This document shows positions 53,783 to 63,812 of a DNA stretch of 64,000 bases, piece by piece. This DNA comes from UBA8106 sp964569695 (GTDB lineage: Bacteria; Acidobacteriota; Vicinamibacteria; Vicinamibacterales; UBA823): positions 95,853-159,852 of the forward strand of contig CAZMUA010000004.1 of NCBI GenBank assembly GCA_964569695.1, in the 5' to 3' direction. The notes beneath the pieces are model-generated. The model was not told the DNA's origin, did not search any database, and worked only from the letters and a program-made list of their open reading frames with translations. The position numbers were made by a program, and so were the translations under genes. Each line of letters begins with the position of its first letter. The first letter of the stretch is position 1.

Positions 53783-55144
53783 TTAATCGTGTCGAAAAAC
53801 GACACCGTCTTTCATGACGAATGACACCTGCTTGAGAGTCATAATGTCGTCTAATGGATTCTCACGTGTAGCAATAATATCCGCGGCCATGCCAGGTCGG
53901 ATATTGCCACGCTCATTCTCAATGCCAAGTAACCGTGCTCCATTCGTAATCAGTGCTCGCAAGGTATCGGCGTGTGGTATTCCTGCTTTGACCCAAGTCT
54001 CAATAGGATCGATGGAGATTTGCCCACGAGTGAGTCCAGCCCGATTCATTAAAATATCTGAGCCATAGGCCATTTCAACCCCGATGCGATGGGCGCGTTC
54101 TAGCCGATCGAGAGCTTTTTCGTAGATCGCACCCCGATAAGCTTGAGCCATAACGTCAGCGAGATCGCAACCTACCAACACGATGCCCTGAGCCTTAGCT
54201 TGTTCCAATTGTTCATCGGTCATCTCATAACCATGCTCGATGGAAGCAACACCGCCCTCGATAGCAAGACGGGCACCCTCTTCCGTAACAGCATGGGCGG
54301 CCACCTTAACTCCAGCTTGACTCGATTCTTCTACGATAAATTGAATGTCTTCGACGGACCACATATACCGATAGTCATCGATGACAAGCTTGATCCATGT
54401 TGCGCCGTGATAGAGGTTTTCTCGAATAGCTTTTCGTAATTCGTCACGGCTGTCAGCGTAATAATAATCAAGTAGACCTATGTCGGGAGCATCAGGACTG
54501 ACCCGAAACTGGCCTCCAAAAACCGAAATGATTTTCCCGGAATAGAGAAATGTTGGGCCAAGTACTCCGGTAATACGTCCAGGGTTGACCTCAGAAAAAT
54601 CTTGGAGCTGCCCTATATTCGGAGCAGGATCCTGAATTTCGCCATTTAAAAATTCTCCCAGTGCCGCATCAGCAAAATGTCCAGCATTTCCAAGATCCCG
54701 AACCGTCGTAAATCCTGTCGCCAACATCGACTGAGCATTCAGCAAACCTTGAATTGCCCGCTCTGCAGTCGCAACATCAACGTTATATTCTTTCAGGTTC
54801 GAGTCCGGAAAATTATATGACCCCGCCAGATGGGTGTGAGAGTCGATGAGACCTGGTAAAACGGTTAAGTCGGATAAATCGAGGAGTGTGGCGCCAGTTG
54901 GGATCGTGACGTCTTCGCCTACCTCGAGAATTATTCCATCTTCAATAACAATTGTTTGATCGGATTGAGTAACTCCTGTCTCTGGATCAACAAGTTGACC
55001 GGCAGTAATCACCAGTAGACCGCCAGAAGCTGTTCGCTCAGGGATTAATTCACCTCCCAAGTCACGAACCTGAGCTTCTGCAGTTGCTAGACAGAAGGCA
55101 ATTAACACGGTACTCAAAAATCCAAGCACACAACGTCTGTTCAT
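53783..55144 (-). CDS. Exported amidohydrolase family protein (copy 2 of tandem pair)
   Basis: This 453-residue paralogue of the neighbouring gene has the same layout: signal peptide ending CLATAEAQ, VITAGQLVDPETGV near the start, metal site in PGLIDSHTHLAGSY, lysine in GATWIKLVIDD, histidines in AAHAVTEEGA and SIEHGYEM, aspartate in AYGSDILMN. It differs by a short insert after the signal peptide (RDLGGELIPERTASGG). The start ATG at 55144 follows GAAAGGA. The upstream 359 bases hold no full gene. The two copies are probably cotranscribed or separated by the hairpin at 53761-53782. Confidence 0.88.
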   Translation of the reverse strand: MNRRCVLGFLSTVLIAFCLATAEAQVRDLGGELIPERTASGGLLVITAGQLVDPETGVTQSDQTIVIEDGIILEVGEDVTIPTGATLLDLSDLTVLPGLIDSHTHLAGSYNFPDSNLKEYNVDVATAERAIQGLLNAQSMLATGFTTVRDLGNAGHFADAALGEFLNGEIQDPAPNIGQLQDFSEVNPGRITGVLGPTFLYSGKIISVFGGQFRVSPDAPDIGLLDYYYADSRDELRKAIRENLYHGATWIKLVIDDYRYMWSVEDIQFIVEESSQAGVKVAAHAVTEEGARLAIEGGVASIEHGYEMTDEQLEQAKAQGIVLVGCDLADVMAQAYRGAIYEKALDRLERAHRIGVEMAYGSDILMNRAGLTRGQISIDPIETWVKAGIPHADTLRALITNGARLLGIENERGNIRPGMAADIIATRENPLDDIMTLKQVSFVMKDGVVFRHD

Positions 55145-55503
55145 CTAATCGTCCTTTCAAGCCCCCGCTTCCAACCAGTACGGCGCTAAACGTCGAAAAA
55201 GTAAACCATTACTTTATCCTCAACAACAGTTAAGAATCTACAACTTCTCGGAACACTCACAGGAACTTTCCTCCTAGTATTTTTTCAATTTATGACGCTG
55301 TAAAGCCTCGCTTCTCAAGGCCATCCGCCAACACCAGCATCCGAAATGGTGTGTTTAATTCCTGAATCAAAACATGTTTGGGAAACACTTCAGAAAAACC
55401 ATTTTCGATTTCCTGCGAAGCGGTCACCTGCGACAGCTAGTTACTTGAGGCCTGCAAGAATTCTTTATAGCGATCGATTCTCTTGGTTAAAGAATTGTAA
55501 TAT
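55145..55503. other. 359-base stretch without a full gene; possible small ORFs or gene remnants
   Basis: On the minus strand, 55427-55290 encodes 45 residues that look like the C-terminus of a real protein (LNTPFRMLVLADGLEKRG followed by FTAS and a stop), with a TAG just upstream. Then comes AGGAGGAAAG, a perfect ribosome binding site, and a GTG at 55260 opening only 24 codons before TAG. This may be a decayed gene pair or a short leader. I could not assign either product. No terminator hairpin with a T-run was found here. Confidence 0.4.
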
Positions 55504-57912
55504 TTATTGCGCATTCTGTAGGTCTCGCACGAGACGCAGATCGAAAAGACTGCCCGCTATAGCTTCCTCACGAGCTTCGAACCTAACAGTGATCTGGGTT
55601 TTTCCCTGAGTTACAGAGAGCGGAAGCGAGTACGCGCGGTCTAGAAATTCACTTGGATGATACTCCAGTGTTTCGGTCGCCACATGTTCACCATCGATCA
55701 GTATATTGAAGCTGCGCAACAAACCACCACTACCCCGATAGGTGCACATCAGTGTCAACGGCACGTCGGGATCCGCCAGTAAATCGTAGCTGAACCAACC
55801 ACCAGCCGCCGCTTGCCTGGACGGTAAGCTCTCAAACTCGCCTTCGATCGTGGTTGCTTCACCCTTAAGCCCGTGGGCGGCTTCGCTGTTCATTTTACCG
55901 ACATCGACCGAATCGACCGTCTGTTCTCCAATCTCCTGACGACGAGCATCCATTGCAGCGAGGTTAGCTTCGTGCTCCGCCCACTCAACCTGGCTGTACC
56001 GCTTAAAATAGACTGTGTACCGTGTGTCAAACATTGTGTAGAAAGGAGACAGGCGCAAGTCTCGCGGTCGACTGCCATTCACGACCTGGAAATGGAGAGG
56101 TTCCCCATCAATAGGTTCAATGCCATCCAGTATTGATGGAAGGTCGCCTACAAGCCCGACATCTTCAACCGGCGCGATGCGGCTCAGCCGTGGCGCGCTG
56201 CGTCCATAACGCGTCGCTTCGTCTAATCCAGTACGCCCAAGATCACCGCCGAGCACGAGAGGCCCGTACAGCAGGGCGACCATATTGGGATCATCTGGCA
56301 TCGTCTCAACCCGTAAGCTCATCGGTAAACCAACTTCCACAATGTCGCCTGAGTTCCAGACCCGCCGCACTGACACATAGGAACCTGCAGTTGCCTCTAT
56401 CAACTCCGGCTTACCGTTAATCATCAAGTCCATTCCATCCAACGCCCAACCGGGATATCGAATCTTGAGCGTTAACTCCAGCGGTTCCTCTATTTCTAGT
56501 GTTAAACGTGTGGACTCTGTATAAGGAAATGTTGTTTCCTGTGTGACAACCAATCCTTTGTCCATCCAAGTTAACTCCGAGGCAATGAACAAATTCACGT
56601 AGAGCGACTGGTCATCAAAAAAATAGATGGTATCTGCATACTTCGCGTGGTTTTCTAGGCCAGTTCCAACACAGCACCAGAAGGACTCGTCTGGGGTCGC
56701 ATAGGTTTTGAACGAGCCAGGCCGGAGAGGACAATAGTACATGACCATGCCAGTTTTTGGGTCCTGGGAACCTAGGATTTGGTTGAATAAACCCCGCTCG
56801 TAGAAATCCATAGTCTCTGCCGAGGGTGACCATCCAAATAGATGACGTGTTAACTTCAGCATGTTGTAGGTATTACACGTCTCTGCGCTGACAGTGCCAA
56901 GTTGCTGCGAAAACGTGTCGACAGGAAAGAAACGTTCGTCATAGGTGTTACCACCAATAACGTATGACCTGTAGTTCGCCACACGATCCCAGAAAAATGT
57001 GGCAATGTCGCGATACCGTTGTTCCCCAGTCAGTTCGTACTGACGAGCAGTGCCGATGATCTTTGGTATCTGAGTGTTGCCATGCAATCCATTCAGGGTA
57101 TCCTCTCCAACCGCAAGTGGATCAAGCACGGCGCGATGTTCAAACGCTTGTGCTAAATCAAGGTAGTCGTTATTGCCTGTAACCGCATACAGATTCGCCA
57201 GCAGGTCATTCATACCGCCAAACTCGGTGTCGAGTGCGTGTTGCTGCTGCTCAAGACTTAGACGGTCGACACGCCCTTTGACCCAGTCAGCCATTCGAGT
57301 AACCACCTTTAATGCTTGTGGGTTCTCAACAAGTTGATAGACATCAAGTAGTCCAACCATGATCTTGTGGATCGTGTAGTAGGGTGCCCATACACGCTCA
57401 CGCCGCTCCACTCGGTCAAATAGCTCCTCGGGAAACGCAGAGAGATACCCTGCATTAAATCCTTGCGTCTCTAATGCCTCTTGAATCTCAACCAAATGCG
57501 CGATCATTTCATTCGCGCGTTGCTTGAATCGTTCATCACCTGTACTGGCGAACATTAGGGCATTCGCTGTCAGATAATGGCCCATGGTGTGACCGCGCAA
57601 CTCGACATCCGGCGCTTCCCATCCACCCAAGGGATCAACCGACGAGGGTAAACCGGCATTGATTCGGAATGTGTGCAGTAGTCGCGATTGATCGAGAGCA
57701 AGTAAATACTCTTGGCTTAACTCCATCGCACTCTGAAACTCACTAGTGAGCAAGCGCACGTCCTGGAGCCGAAAAGGGCGAGCCGCTGGCGGCCTCGCAT
57801 CGGACACAACAACTCCACCGGCCACCGGAAACTGATTCGAAGGATTGCATGCGGCCACGCTCAGCCACACCACTGTCCCAAGGAAATAAATCCATACACA
57901 ACGAATATCCAT
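55504..57912 (-). CDS. GH127-family beta-L-arabinofuranosidase (DUF1680), lipoprotein-like
   Basis: This 802-residue enzyme has a signal peptide with a cysteine in SVAACNPSN (likely lipoprotein). The GH127 catalytic part spans residues 45-600 and a beta-rich C-terminal module follows. SAETCNTYNML and FWCCVGTGLENHAKY carry the glutamate and cysteines that in characterised GH127 enzymes bind zinc and act as the nucleophile, so the site looks intact. GGMNDLLANLY and GNTQIPKIIGTARQYELTG are family landmarks. It releases terminal beta-L-arabinofuranose and lies divergent from araB-araD-araA, which could then metabolise the sugar. The last 200 residues resemble a galactose-binding-like domain. Confidence 0.92.
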   Translation of the reverse strand: MDIRCVWIYFLGTVVWLSVAACNPSNQFPVAGGVVVSDARPPAARPFRLQDVRLLTSEFQSAMELSQEYLLALDQSRLLHTFRINAGLPSSVDPLGGWEAPDVELRGHTMGHYLTANALMFASTGDERFKQRANEMIAHLVEIQEALETQGFNAGYLSAFPEELFDRVERRERVWAPYYTIHKIMVGLLDVYQLVENPQALKVVTRMADWVKGRVDRLSLEQQQHALDTEFGGMNDLLANLYAVTGNNDYLDLAQAFEHRAVLDPLAVGEDTLNGLHGNTQIPKIIGTARQYELTGEQRYRDIATFFWDRVANYRSYVIGGNTYDERFFPVDTFSQQLGTVSAETCNTYNMLKLTRHLFGWSPSAETMDFYERGLFNQILGSQDPKTGMVMYYCPLRPGSFKTYATPDESFWCCVGTGLENHAKYADTIYFFDDQSLYVNLFIASELTWMDKGLVVTQETTFPYTESTRLTLEIEEPLELTLKIRYPGWALDGMDLMINGKPELIEATAGSYVSVRRVWNSGDIVEVGLPMSLRVETMPDDPNMVALLYGPLVLGGDLGRTGLDEATRYGRSAPRLSRIAPVEDVGLVGDLPSILDGIEPIDGEPLHFQVVNGSRPRDLRLSPFYTMFDTRYTVYFKRYSQVEWAEHEANLAAMDARRQEIGEQTVDSVDVGKMNSEAAHGLKGEATTIEGEFESLPSRQAAAGGWFSYDLLADPDVPLTLMCTYRGSGGLLRSFNILIDGEHVATETLEYHPSEFLDRAYSLPLSVTQGKTQITVRFEAREEAIAGSLFDLRLVRDLQNAQ

Positions 57913-57946
57913 CGCGACTCTGAACTCCTTTCCGGTATTCGACGCG

Positions 57947-57974
57947 TTGACTTCTCGTCTGATGGCATTATTCT
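57947..57974 (+). promoter_or_regulatory. Candidate promoter of the araBDA operon
   Basis: TTGACT at 57947-57952 and TATTCT at 57969-57974 are separated by 16 bases, a rough match to a sigma-70 promoter. It lies about 115 bases upstream of the araB start, in the gap shared with the GH127 gene. The -10 match is weak. Confidence 0.3.
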
Positions 57975-58087
57975 ATGCGAGGATTTTTCGCTAGTGTTAC
58001 CTTTCTCTTCAATTCCGATACACTGGCATCTCAATTCGGTGATACAGAAGGAATTTAGGGAGAGAAGCTTGCAAGTTATGGGGTACC

Positions 58088-59782
58088 GTGGCAATTGATT
58101 CTGGTCGGCGGTTTGCAATCGGTATCGACTACGGGACCAATAGTGTCCGGGCGTTGATTGTAGACGTCGCTAATGGTGCAGAGGTGGCAACCGCTGTTTC
58201 CCAATACCCTAGTGGTATAGCTGGTGTCTTGCAGGATCCAAAAGATCCCAACGTCGCACGGCAGAATCCAAATGACTACATCAAGGGGTTCGCTCGGTCA
58301 GTGAGCCAAGCCGTGAAAGCCGCAAGACGAAAGAAGGGCTTTCGTTCCGACCGTGTTGTCGGCATTGGTATTGACTCGACTGGCTCGACCCCAATCCCAG
58401 TAGATCGTGATGGAATGCCGCTCGCCTTACAGGAAAGATTTGGTAGACACCTCGCAGCGCAGGCTTGGCTTTGGAAAGACCACACGGGGCACGCTGAAGC
58501 GGCTGAAATTACCGAAAAAGCTGCAGGTCATCCAGACCAGTACTTGACCAAATGTGGAGGAACTTATTCAAGTGAATGGTACTGGTCGAAAATTCTTCAT
58601 TGCAAACGGACCTCACCAAAAATTTTTAACGCAGCTTATGCCTGGGTCGAACTGGCAGATTTTGTTCCAGCTTTCATTACGGGACATACAAATCCCTTAA
58701 CACTAAGTCGGGGCATCTGCGCGGCAGGTCATAAGGCAATGTACAGCGAAAGCTGGGGAGGACTACCTAGTGAGTCCTTTTTAAAATCCTTGGATCCTGC
58801 ACTGGTACCACTTCGACGACGATACGCGCAACGAGCGGTACCGTCGGATCATAAGGCGGGTGACTTAAGTGCGAGCTTGGCCAACCAAGTCGGTTTACCA
58901 AAAGGGATTCCGGTGGCTGTCGGAGCCTTCGATGCCCATATGGGTGCGGTCGGCGCAGGCATCACTCCGGGTGTGCTCGTAAAGATTATTGGCACCAGCA
59001 CCTGCGACATGATGGTCGCCCCGATGAATAAGGCGCTGCCCGACATCCCAGGCCTGTGCGGCATCGTGCCAAACTCGATTGTTCCTGGAACATACGGCCT
59101 CGAAGCGGGACAATCGGCGGTTGGGGATATTTTTAACTGGTTTACCAACTCACTCGCGCCCAACAAATACACAGTAAGGGGTGATGCACATATAAACCTA
59201 ACCCGGGCCGCTACACGACTGAAGCCTGGTGAAAGTGGGCTTCTCGCGCTTGATTGGAACAACGGTAATCGCACTATCCTCGTTGACCCACTACTCAGTG
59301 GGTTACTACTCGGACAGACGTTGCAGACAACCGCACCGGAAGTCTATCGGGCACTCGTCGAAGCGACCGCATTCGGAGCACTCACGATTATTAATCGCGT
59401 CGAAGAATATGGTGTCCGTGTGCGTGAGGTGATCAATTGTGGTGGCATTGCTGAAAAAAATCCGTTCATCATGCAGGTATATGCTGATGTCTGCAATCGT
59501 CCAATGAAAATTAGTCGCTCTGCACAAACTTGTGCGTTAGGTGCCGCTATTTTCGGCTCGGTCGTGGGGGGAGCTCATCGAACTGTTAAAAGTGCCCAGC
59601 GTCACATGACGGGAGTTAAGCAGACAACCTATCGGCCACGCCGAAGTGCAGTGAAAATCTACGCGGAACTATACCAACTCTACAGATCCCTGCACGAAAC
59701 CTTTGGTGTAACGGGACAAGCCATGCCCCTTGACGGCATCATGAAAGAGCTGATCAAAATTAGAAGTCGTGTACGACATTAA
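58088..59782 (+). CDS. araB: Ribulokinase
   Basis: This 564-residue FGGY kinase phosphorylates L-ribulose to L-ribulose-5-phosphate. AIGIDYGTNSVRALIVDVAN is the family's N-terminal phosphate loop. GGTYSSEWYWSKILH and VGAFDAHMGAVGAG (catalytic aspartate) are specific to ribulokinases, and IGTSTCDMMV is the ATP-site segment. The C-terminal NCGGIAEKNPFIMQVYADV is also diagnostic. It starts with GTG at 58088 with a weak ribosome binding site. It is first of an araB-araD-araA-symporter series with short gaps. Confidence 0.95.
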   Translation: MAIDSGRRFAIGIDYGTNSVRALIVDVANGAEVATAVSQYPSGIAGVLQDPKDPNVARQNPNDYIKGFARSVSQAVKAARRKKGFRSDRVVGIGIDSTGSTPIPVDRDGMPLALQERFGRHLAAQAWLWKDHTGHAEAAEITEKAAGHPDQYLTKCGGTYSSEWYWSKILHCKRTSPKIFNAAYAWVELADFVPAFITGHTNPLTLSRGICAAGHKAMYSESWGGLPSESFLKSLDPALVPLRRRYAQRAVPSDHKAGDLSASLANQVGLPKGIPVAVGAFDAHMGAVGAGITPGVLVKIIGTSTCDMMVAPMNKALPDIPGLCGIVPNSIVPGTYGLEAGQSAVGDIFNWFTNSLAPNKYTVRGDAHINLTRAATRLKPGESGLLALDWNNGNRTILVDPLLSGLLLGQTLQTTAPEVYRALVEATAFGALTIINRVEEYGVRVREVINCGGIAEKNPFIMQVYADVCNRPMKISRSAQTCALGAAIFGSVVGGAHRTVKSAQRHMTGVKQTTYRPRRSAVKIYAELYQLYRSLHETFGVTGQAMPLDGIMKELIKIRSRVRH

Positions 59783-59817
59783 TGGGTATGCCGATAATAT
59801 TAAGGTGACGATATCTT

Positions 59818-60510
59818 ATGCTCGACGAACTGAAGATTGAGGTCTGTCAGGCCAACCGCGATCTCGTATCGCTCGGTCTCGTAACGTTAACCTGGGGTAA
59901 TGTCAGCGGCATCTGCCCAGAACGAAAAAATGTCGTAATTAAACCGAGTGGGGTTCCATACGACACACTCCAACCAGAACACATGGTCGTCGTTAGCCTA
60001 GATGGCGAAGTCGTGGAAGGAACGCTCCGGCCATCATCTGATACACCGACTCACATTACTCTCTATCAAACCTTTGACAGTATCGGAGGAATAACCCATA
60101 CACATAGTCGACACGCCACCATGTTCGCGCAAGCTCGACAAGAGATTCCCTGTCTGGGAACAACCCATGCCGATCACTTTCAGGGACCAATACCAGTAAC
60201 CCGTCAACTCAGCGAGGCAGAGGTGCGCCATGACTATGAGTCCAACACTGGTCACGTTATCCGAGAACGGTTCAAAGAATTAGATCCTTTGGAGATGCCC
60301 GGTGTTCTCGTGGCCGGCCACGCGCCGTTCACATGGGGCCGTACCGTTCGTCAATCGGTTGAAAACGCACAGGCACTCGACGCATTAGCCGAGATGGCTT
60401 TAGGCACTTATGCCATCAGCGGTGGTTCAGTAATTGACCTAGAAAAATACATTCTCGAGAAACATTACCAACGAAAACATGGCAAGACGGCGTACTATGG
60501 ACAACGCTAG
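59818..60510 (+). CDS. araD: L-ribulose-5-phosphate 4-epimerase
   Basis: This 230-residue class II aldolase-fold enzyme converts L-ribulose-5-phosphate to D-xylulose-5-phosphate. TWGNVSGICPE and KPSGVPYDTL form the phosphate site. THSRHATMFAQA supplies two zinc histidines and VAGHAPFTWGR the third. The length is the usual one for AraD. It lies 35 bases after araB and 27 bases before araA. Confidence 0.95.
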   Translation: MLDELKIEVCQANRDLVSLGLVTLTWGNVSGICPERKNVVIKPSGVPYDTLQPEHMVVVSLDGEVVEGTLRPSSDTPTHITLYQTFDSIGGITHTHSRHATMFAQARQEIPCLGTTHADHFQGPIPVTRQLSEAEVRHDYESNTGHVIRERFKELDPLEMPGVLVAGHAPFTWGRTVRQSVENAQALDALAEMALGTYAISGGSVIDLEKYILEKHYQRKHGKTAYYGQR

Positions 60511-60537
60511 CCCCACTTAATCTGCCAGCACCCAATC

Positions 60538-62013
60538 ATGAGAGACCTAGACTCCTACGAAGCATGGTTTATCACCGGTAGCCAGCACTTGTACGGCAAG
60601 GAGGTGCTCCGGAAGGTTGACGAACATGCTCAGCAAATTGCTCAAGAACTCAACTCATCCAGTGAGATTCCTGTGCGCATTGTCCATAAACCTGTGGTCG
60701 CAACATCGGACGCGATTCATGGTGTTTGCCAAGAAGCCAGTCGTGACGACAACTGTGTTGGCATCATTACTTGGATGCATACGTTCTCACCCGCGAAGAT
60801 GTGGATCAGTGGTCTTCGCGTACTCCAGAAACCGCTTGCGCATTTACATACCCAGTTCAACCGAGATATTCCATGGTCAACAATCGACATGGATTTTATG
60901 AATATGAACCAGTCCGCGCATGGAGGGCGTGAATTCGGACATATCTGCACTCGCATAGGCCTTCGTCGCAAAGTGATTGTCGGACATTGGCAGGATGCAG
61001 CGACTGTAACCGCCCTCGCTGCATGGACACGTGCTGCTGTCGGTTGGCACGACGCCCAAGGAGCTCACGTTGCGAGGTTCGGAGACAACATGCGGGATGT
61101 TGCCGTTACCGAAGGTGACAAAGTTGAAGCGCAAATCCAATTCGGGTATACGGTCAACGGATTTGGGCTGGGTGATTTAGTGGCAGCAGTTGATGGCATC
61201 ACGGACGCAGCAACCGATCGACTAGTACAGGAATATGATGATTGTTATTCAGTAACGGTTGCACTCAGTCCCAGTGGTGAACGGAGAGAATCGCTTCGAG
61301 ATGCTGCCCGCATCGAATTGGGGCTCCGTTCATTTCTCGAAGAGGGAAATTTCAAAGCTTTTACTGATACGTTTGAGAACTTACACGGGTTAAGGCAGCT
61401 CCCTGGTATCGCGGTCCAGCGGTTAATGAACGATGGTTATGGATTCGCCGCTGAAGGTGACTGGAAAACTGCAGCTCTCGTACGCGCCATGAAAGTGATG
61501 GCAGCGGGTTTAAAGGGTGGCACTTCTTTTATGGAGGATTATACCTATCATCTGGACCCCAGCAATCCGATGGTCCTTGGGGCACATATGCTTGAAATTT
61601 GTCCCTCGATCGCTGCCAACACCCCCTCGGTAGAGATTCACCCGCTTTCGATCGGAGACCGTGAGGACCCGGTACGACTTATCTTCGAAGCAGCTCCCGG
61701 AGAGGCTGTCAACGTCGGTATCCAAGATTTGGGCGATAAATTTGGGATGCTCGTCAATGAGGTGGATATCGTTTCACCACCAGAAATGCTTCCAAAACTG
61801 CCAGTGGCTCGCGCCTTGTGGAAACCACGACCAGATCTAAAAACTGCGACCACCGCTTGGATTCTTGCCGGTGGTCCTCACCATACAAGTTTCAGCCAGG
61901 CTTTGCATTCCGAACACCTAGAAAATTTTGCTGAAATGGCAGACCTTCAACTCTTGGTGATCGACAATGACACGTCGGTGCGAGCTTTTAAGAATGACCT
62001 AAATAGGCGCTAA
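60538..62013 (+). CDS. araA: L-arabinose isomerase
   Basis: This 491-residue enzyme converts L-arabinose to L-ribulose. FITGSQHLYG at the start is diagnostic. The four metal and catalytic residues of AraA are all visible: glutamates in GFAAEGDWKTAA and FMEDYTYHL and histidines in LGAHMLEICPS and GGPHHTSFS. The length agrees with the family (about 500). It follows araD closely and is followed after eight bases by a sodium:solute symporter, completing an arabinose operon. Confidence 0.97.
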   Translation: MRDLDSYEAWFITGSQHLYGKEVLRKVDEHAQQIAQELNSSSEIPVRIVHKPVVATSDAIHGVCQEASRDDNCVGIITWMHTFSPAKMWISGLRVLQKPLAHLHTQFNRDIPWSTIDMDFMNMNQSAHGGREFGHICTRIGLRRKVIVGHWQDAATVTALAAWTRAAVGWHDAQGAHVARFGDNMRDVAVTEGDKVEAQIQFGYTVNGFGLGDLVAAVDGITDAATDRLVQEYDDCYSVTVALSPSGERRESLRDAARIELGLRSFLEEGNFKAFTDTFENLHGLRQLPGIAVQRLMNDGYGFAAEGDWKTAALVRAMKVMAAGLKGGTSFMEDYTYHLDPSNPMVLGAHMLEICPSIAANTPSVEIHPLSIGDREDPVRLIFEAAPGEAVNVGIQDLGDKFGMLVNEVDIVSPPEMLPKLPVARALWKPRPDLKTATTAWILAGGPHHTSFSQALHSEHLENFAEMADLQLLVIDNDTSVRAFKNDLNRR

Positions 62014-62021
62014 GGATTTCA

Positions 62022-63794
62022 ATGCACTGGTTGGATTGGCTCATCGTCACTTGCTACTTCGCTGGCCTGTTTATCTTGGTCTGGTGGTTAATTCGCAAGA
62101 ACCAAGATACCGCAGACGACTACTTCCTCGCCGGACGTAACTTGAGCTGGTGGATCGTTGGGGCGTCAATTTTCGCTTCGAACATCGGTTCCGAACATCT
62201 GGTTGGACTGGCTGGTTCTGGCGCCACCGACGGAGTCGCCATGGCGCATTATGAACTACATGCTTGGTGTCTGCTCGTGCTGGGCTGGGTTCTTGCACCG
62301 TTCTACATGCGCTCACGCATCTTCACGATGCCAGAGTTTCTCGAAAAACGTTTTAGTCCAATCAATCGCTGGGTCCTATCGCTAATTTCCCTTGTGGCGT
62401 ATGTGCTCACGAAAATCGCCGTGGGCATTTTTGCCGGCGGTATCGTCTTCTCAGTTCTTTTACCAGAAATGCGGCTCGGTCCCCTCGATAGCTTTTGGAT
62501 CGGTTCGATTCTGGTGATAGCACTCACTGGTCTTTATACAGTACTCGGCGGCCTGCGCGCGGTAGCCTACACGGAAGCTGTCCAATCAGTCGTGCTTATC
62601 GTTGGGTCTATCCTAGTCACTGTATTCGGACTCAATGCCCTCGGCGGCTGGACTGTTCTTCGAGAGATCGCTGGCTCGGAAATGTTCAACCTCTGGAAAC
62701 CCCTAGTTCCTGAAGGGGTCATCGGCACCTGGATGCCGGTCAAGGACGTCGACGTCACGGGTCGTGTCGTTCGTCAAGCTTGGTATTTCAATGACAACTA
62801 CCCTTGGTTGAGCATGCTGTTTTGTGCCCCGGTAGCAGGATTATGGTACTGGTGTACCGATCAATACATCGTCCAACGAACGCTTGGGGCACCAAATGAA
62901 CAAGAAGCCCGAAGAGGAACAATCTTTGCCGCATGCCTCAAGCTCCTTCCAGTTTTCATCTTCATTATTCCTGGAATGATCGCCTTCGCTCTCGCTACTA
63001 GCGGACGCTTACCAGAAATGCAGCAGGTTTTACTGGACGGGAACGGCGAGATTATTCGCGAAGAAGCCCAGAAGGCCTTTCCGTTATTGGTGGCAACAGT
63101 CCTGCCAGCTGGAGTCCGCGGCATCGTGGTAGCGGGACTCCTTGCAGCATTGATGAGTTCACTGGCTGGAGTCTTCAACGCATCTGCGACCCTCTTCACG
63201 ATGGATTTCTATCGCAAATTTCACCCAAGTGTGTCCGACCATCAATTGGTTTGGATTGGGCGACTCGCCACGACCGTAATGGTTATTGTTGGATTGCTGT
63301 GGATTCCAGTTATACAGGGGGGGCGGGGGTTGTATGACTACCTGCAGGGTGTGCAAGCCTATCTAGCACCACCGATTTTCGTTGTCTTCTTTCTGGGAGT
63401 CTTCTTCAAACGCCTAAACGGCTCTGGTTGTCTGGCCTCGCTCGTCATCGGGTTCTTACTCGGACTATTCCGTCTAGCAGTAGACACACCCGTCAAACTT
63501 GGATTGCCAGGTTTTGAAAACGGTTACGTTCAAGGTTCCTTTCTTTGGATTATTAACAACATGTTCTTCCAGTACTACAGCATCCTGATCCTGATCGTTT
63601 GTGTGGCGGCAATGGTCATCACAAGCTATCTGACAGATGAACCGGATTACGCAGCCATCAGCGGTTTAACCTATGGGACGCTTACCGACGAACATCGTCG
63701 TAAATCACGTAGCAGTTGGAGCACCGGCGATGTTGTGGCGTCAGGAGCTGTGTTATTAGCGATAGTCATAGCGTATTTATACTTCACAGGATAG
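62022..63794 (+). CDS. Sodium:solute symporter (SglT-like), probable arabinose importer
   Basis: This 590-residue membrane protein of the SSS family belongs to the sugar-transporting branch (SGLT-like). NQDTADDYFLAGRNLSWW and GASIFASNIGSEHLVGLAGS are typical of sugar symporters, the latter containing sodium-site residues. ALMSSLAGVFNASATLFTMD is the conserved later helix. About fourteen membrane segments are predicted. Starting eight bases after araA, it is most likely the L-arabinose importer of this operon, working with the sodium gradient. Confidence 0.92.
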   Translation: MHWLDWLIVTCYFAGLFILVWWLIRKNQDTADDYFLAGRNLSWWIVGASIFASNIGSEHLVGLAGSGATDGVAMAHYELHAWCLLVLGWVLAPFYMRSRIFTMPEFLEKRFSPINRWVLSLISLVAYVLTKIAVGIFAGGIVFSVLLPEMRLGPLDSFWIGSILVIALTGLYTVLGGLRAVAYTEAVQSVVLIVGSILVTVFGLNALGGWTVLREIAGSEMFNLWKPLVPEGVIGTWMPVKDVDVTGRVVRQAWYFNDNYPWLSMLFCAPVAGLWYWCTDQYIVQRTLGAPNEQEARRGTIFAACLKLLPVFIFIIPGMIAFALATSGRLPEMQQVLLDGNGEIIREEAQKAFPLLVATVLPAGVRGIVVAGLLAALMSSLAGVFNASATLFTMDFYRKFHPSVSDHQLVWIGRLATTVMVIVGLLWIPVIQGGRGLYDYLQGVQAYLAPPIFVVFFLGVFFKRLNGSGCLASLVIGFLLGLFRLAVDTPVKLGLPGFENGYVQGSFLWIINNMFFQYYSILILIVCVAAMVITSYLTDEPDYAAISGLTYGTLTDEHRRKSRSSWSTGDVVASGAVLLAIVIAYLYFTG

Positions 63795-63812
63795 GAAGGC
63801 TGCGCAGTCGTT

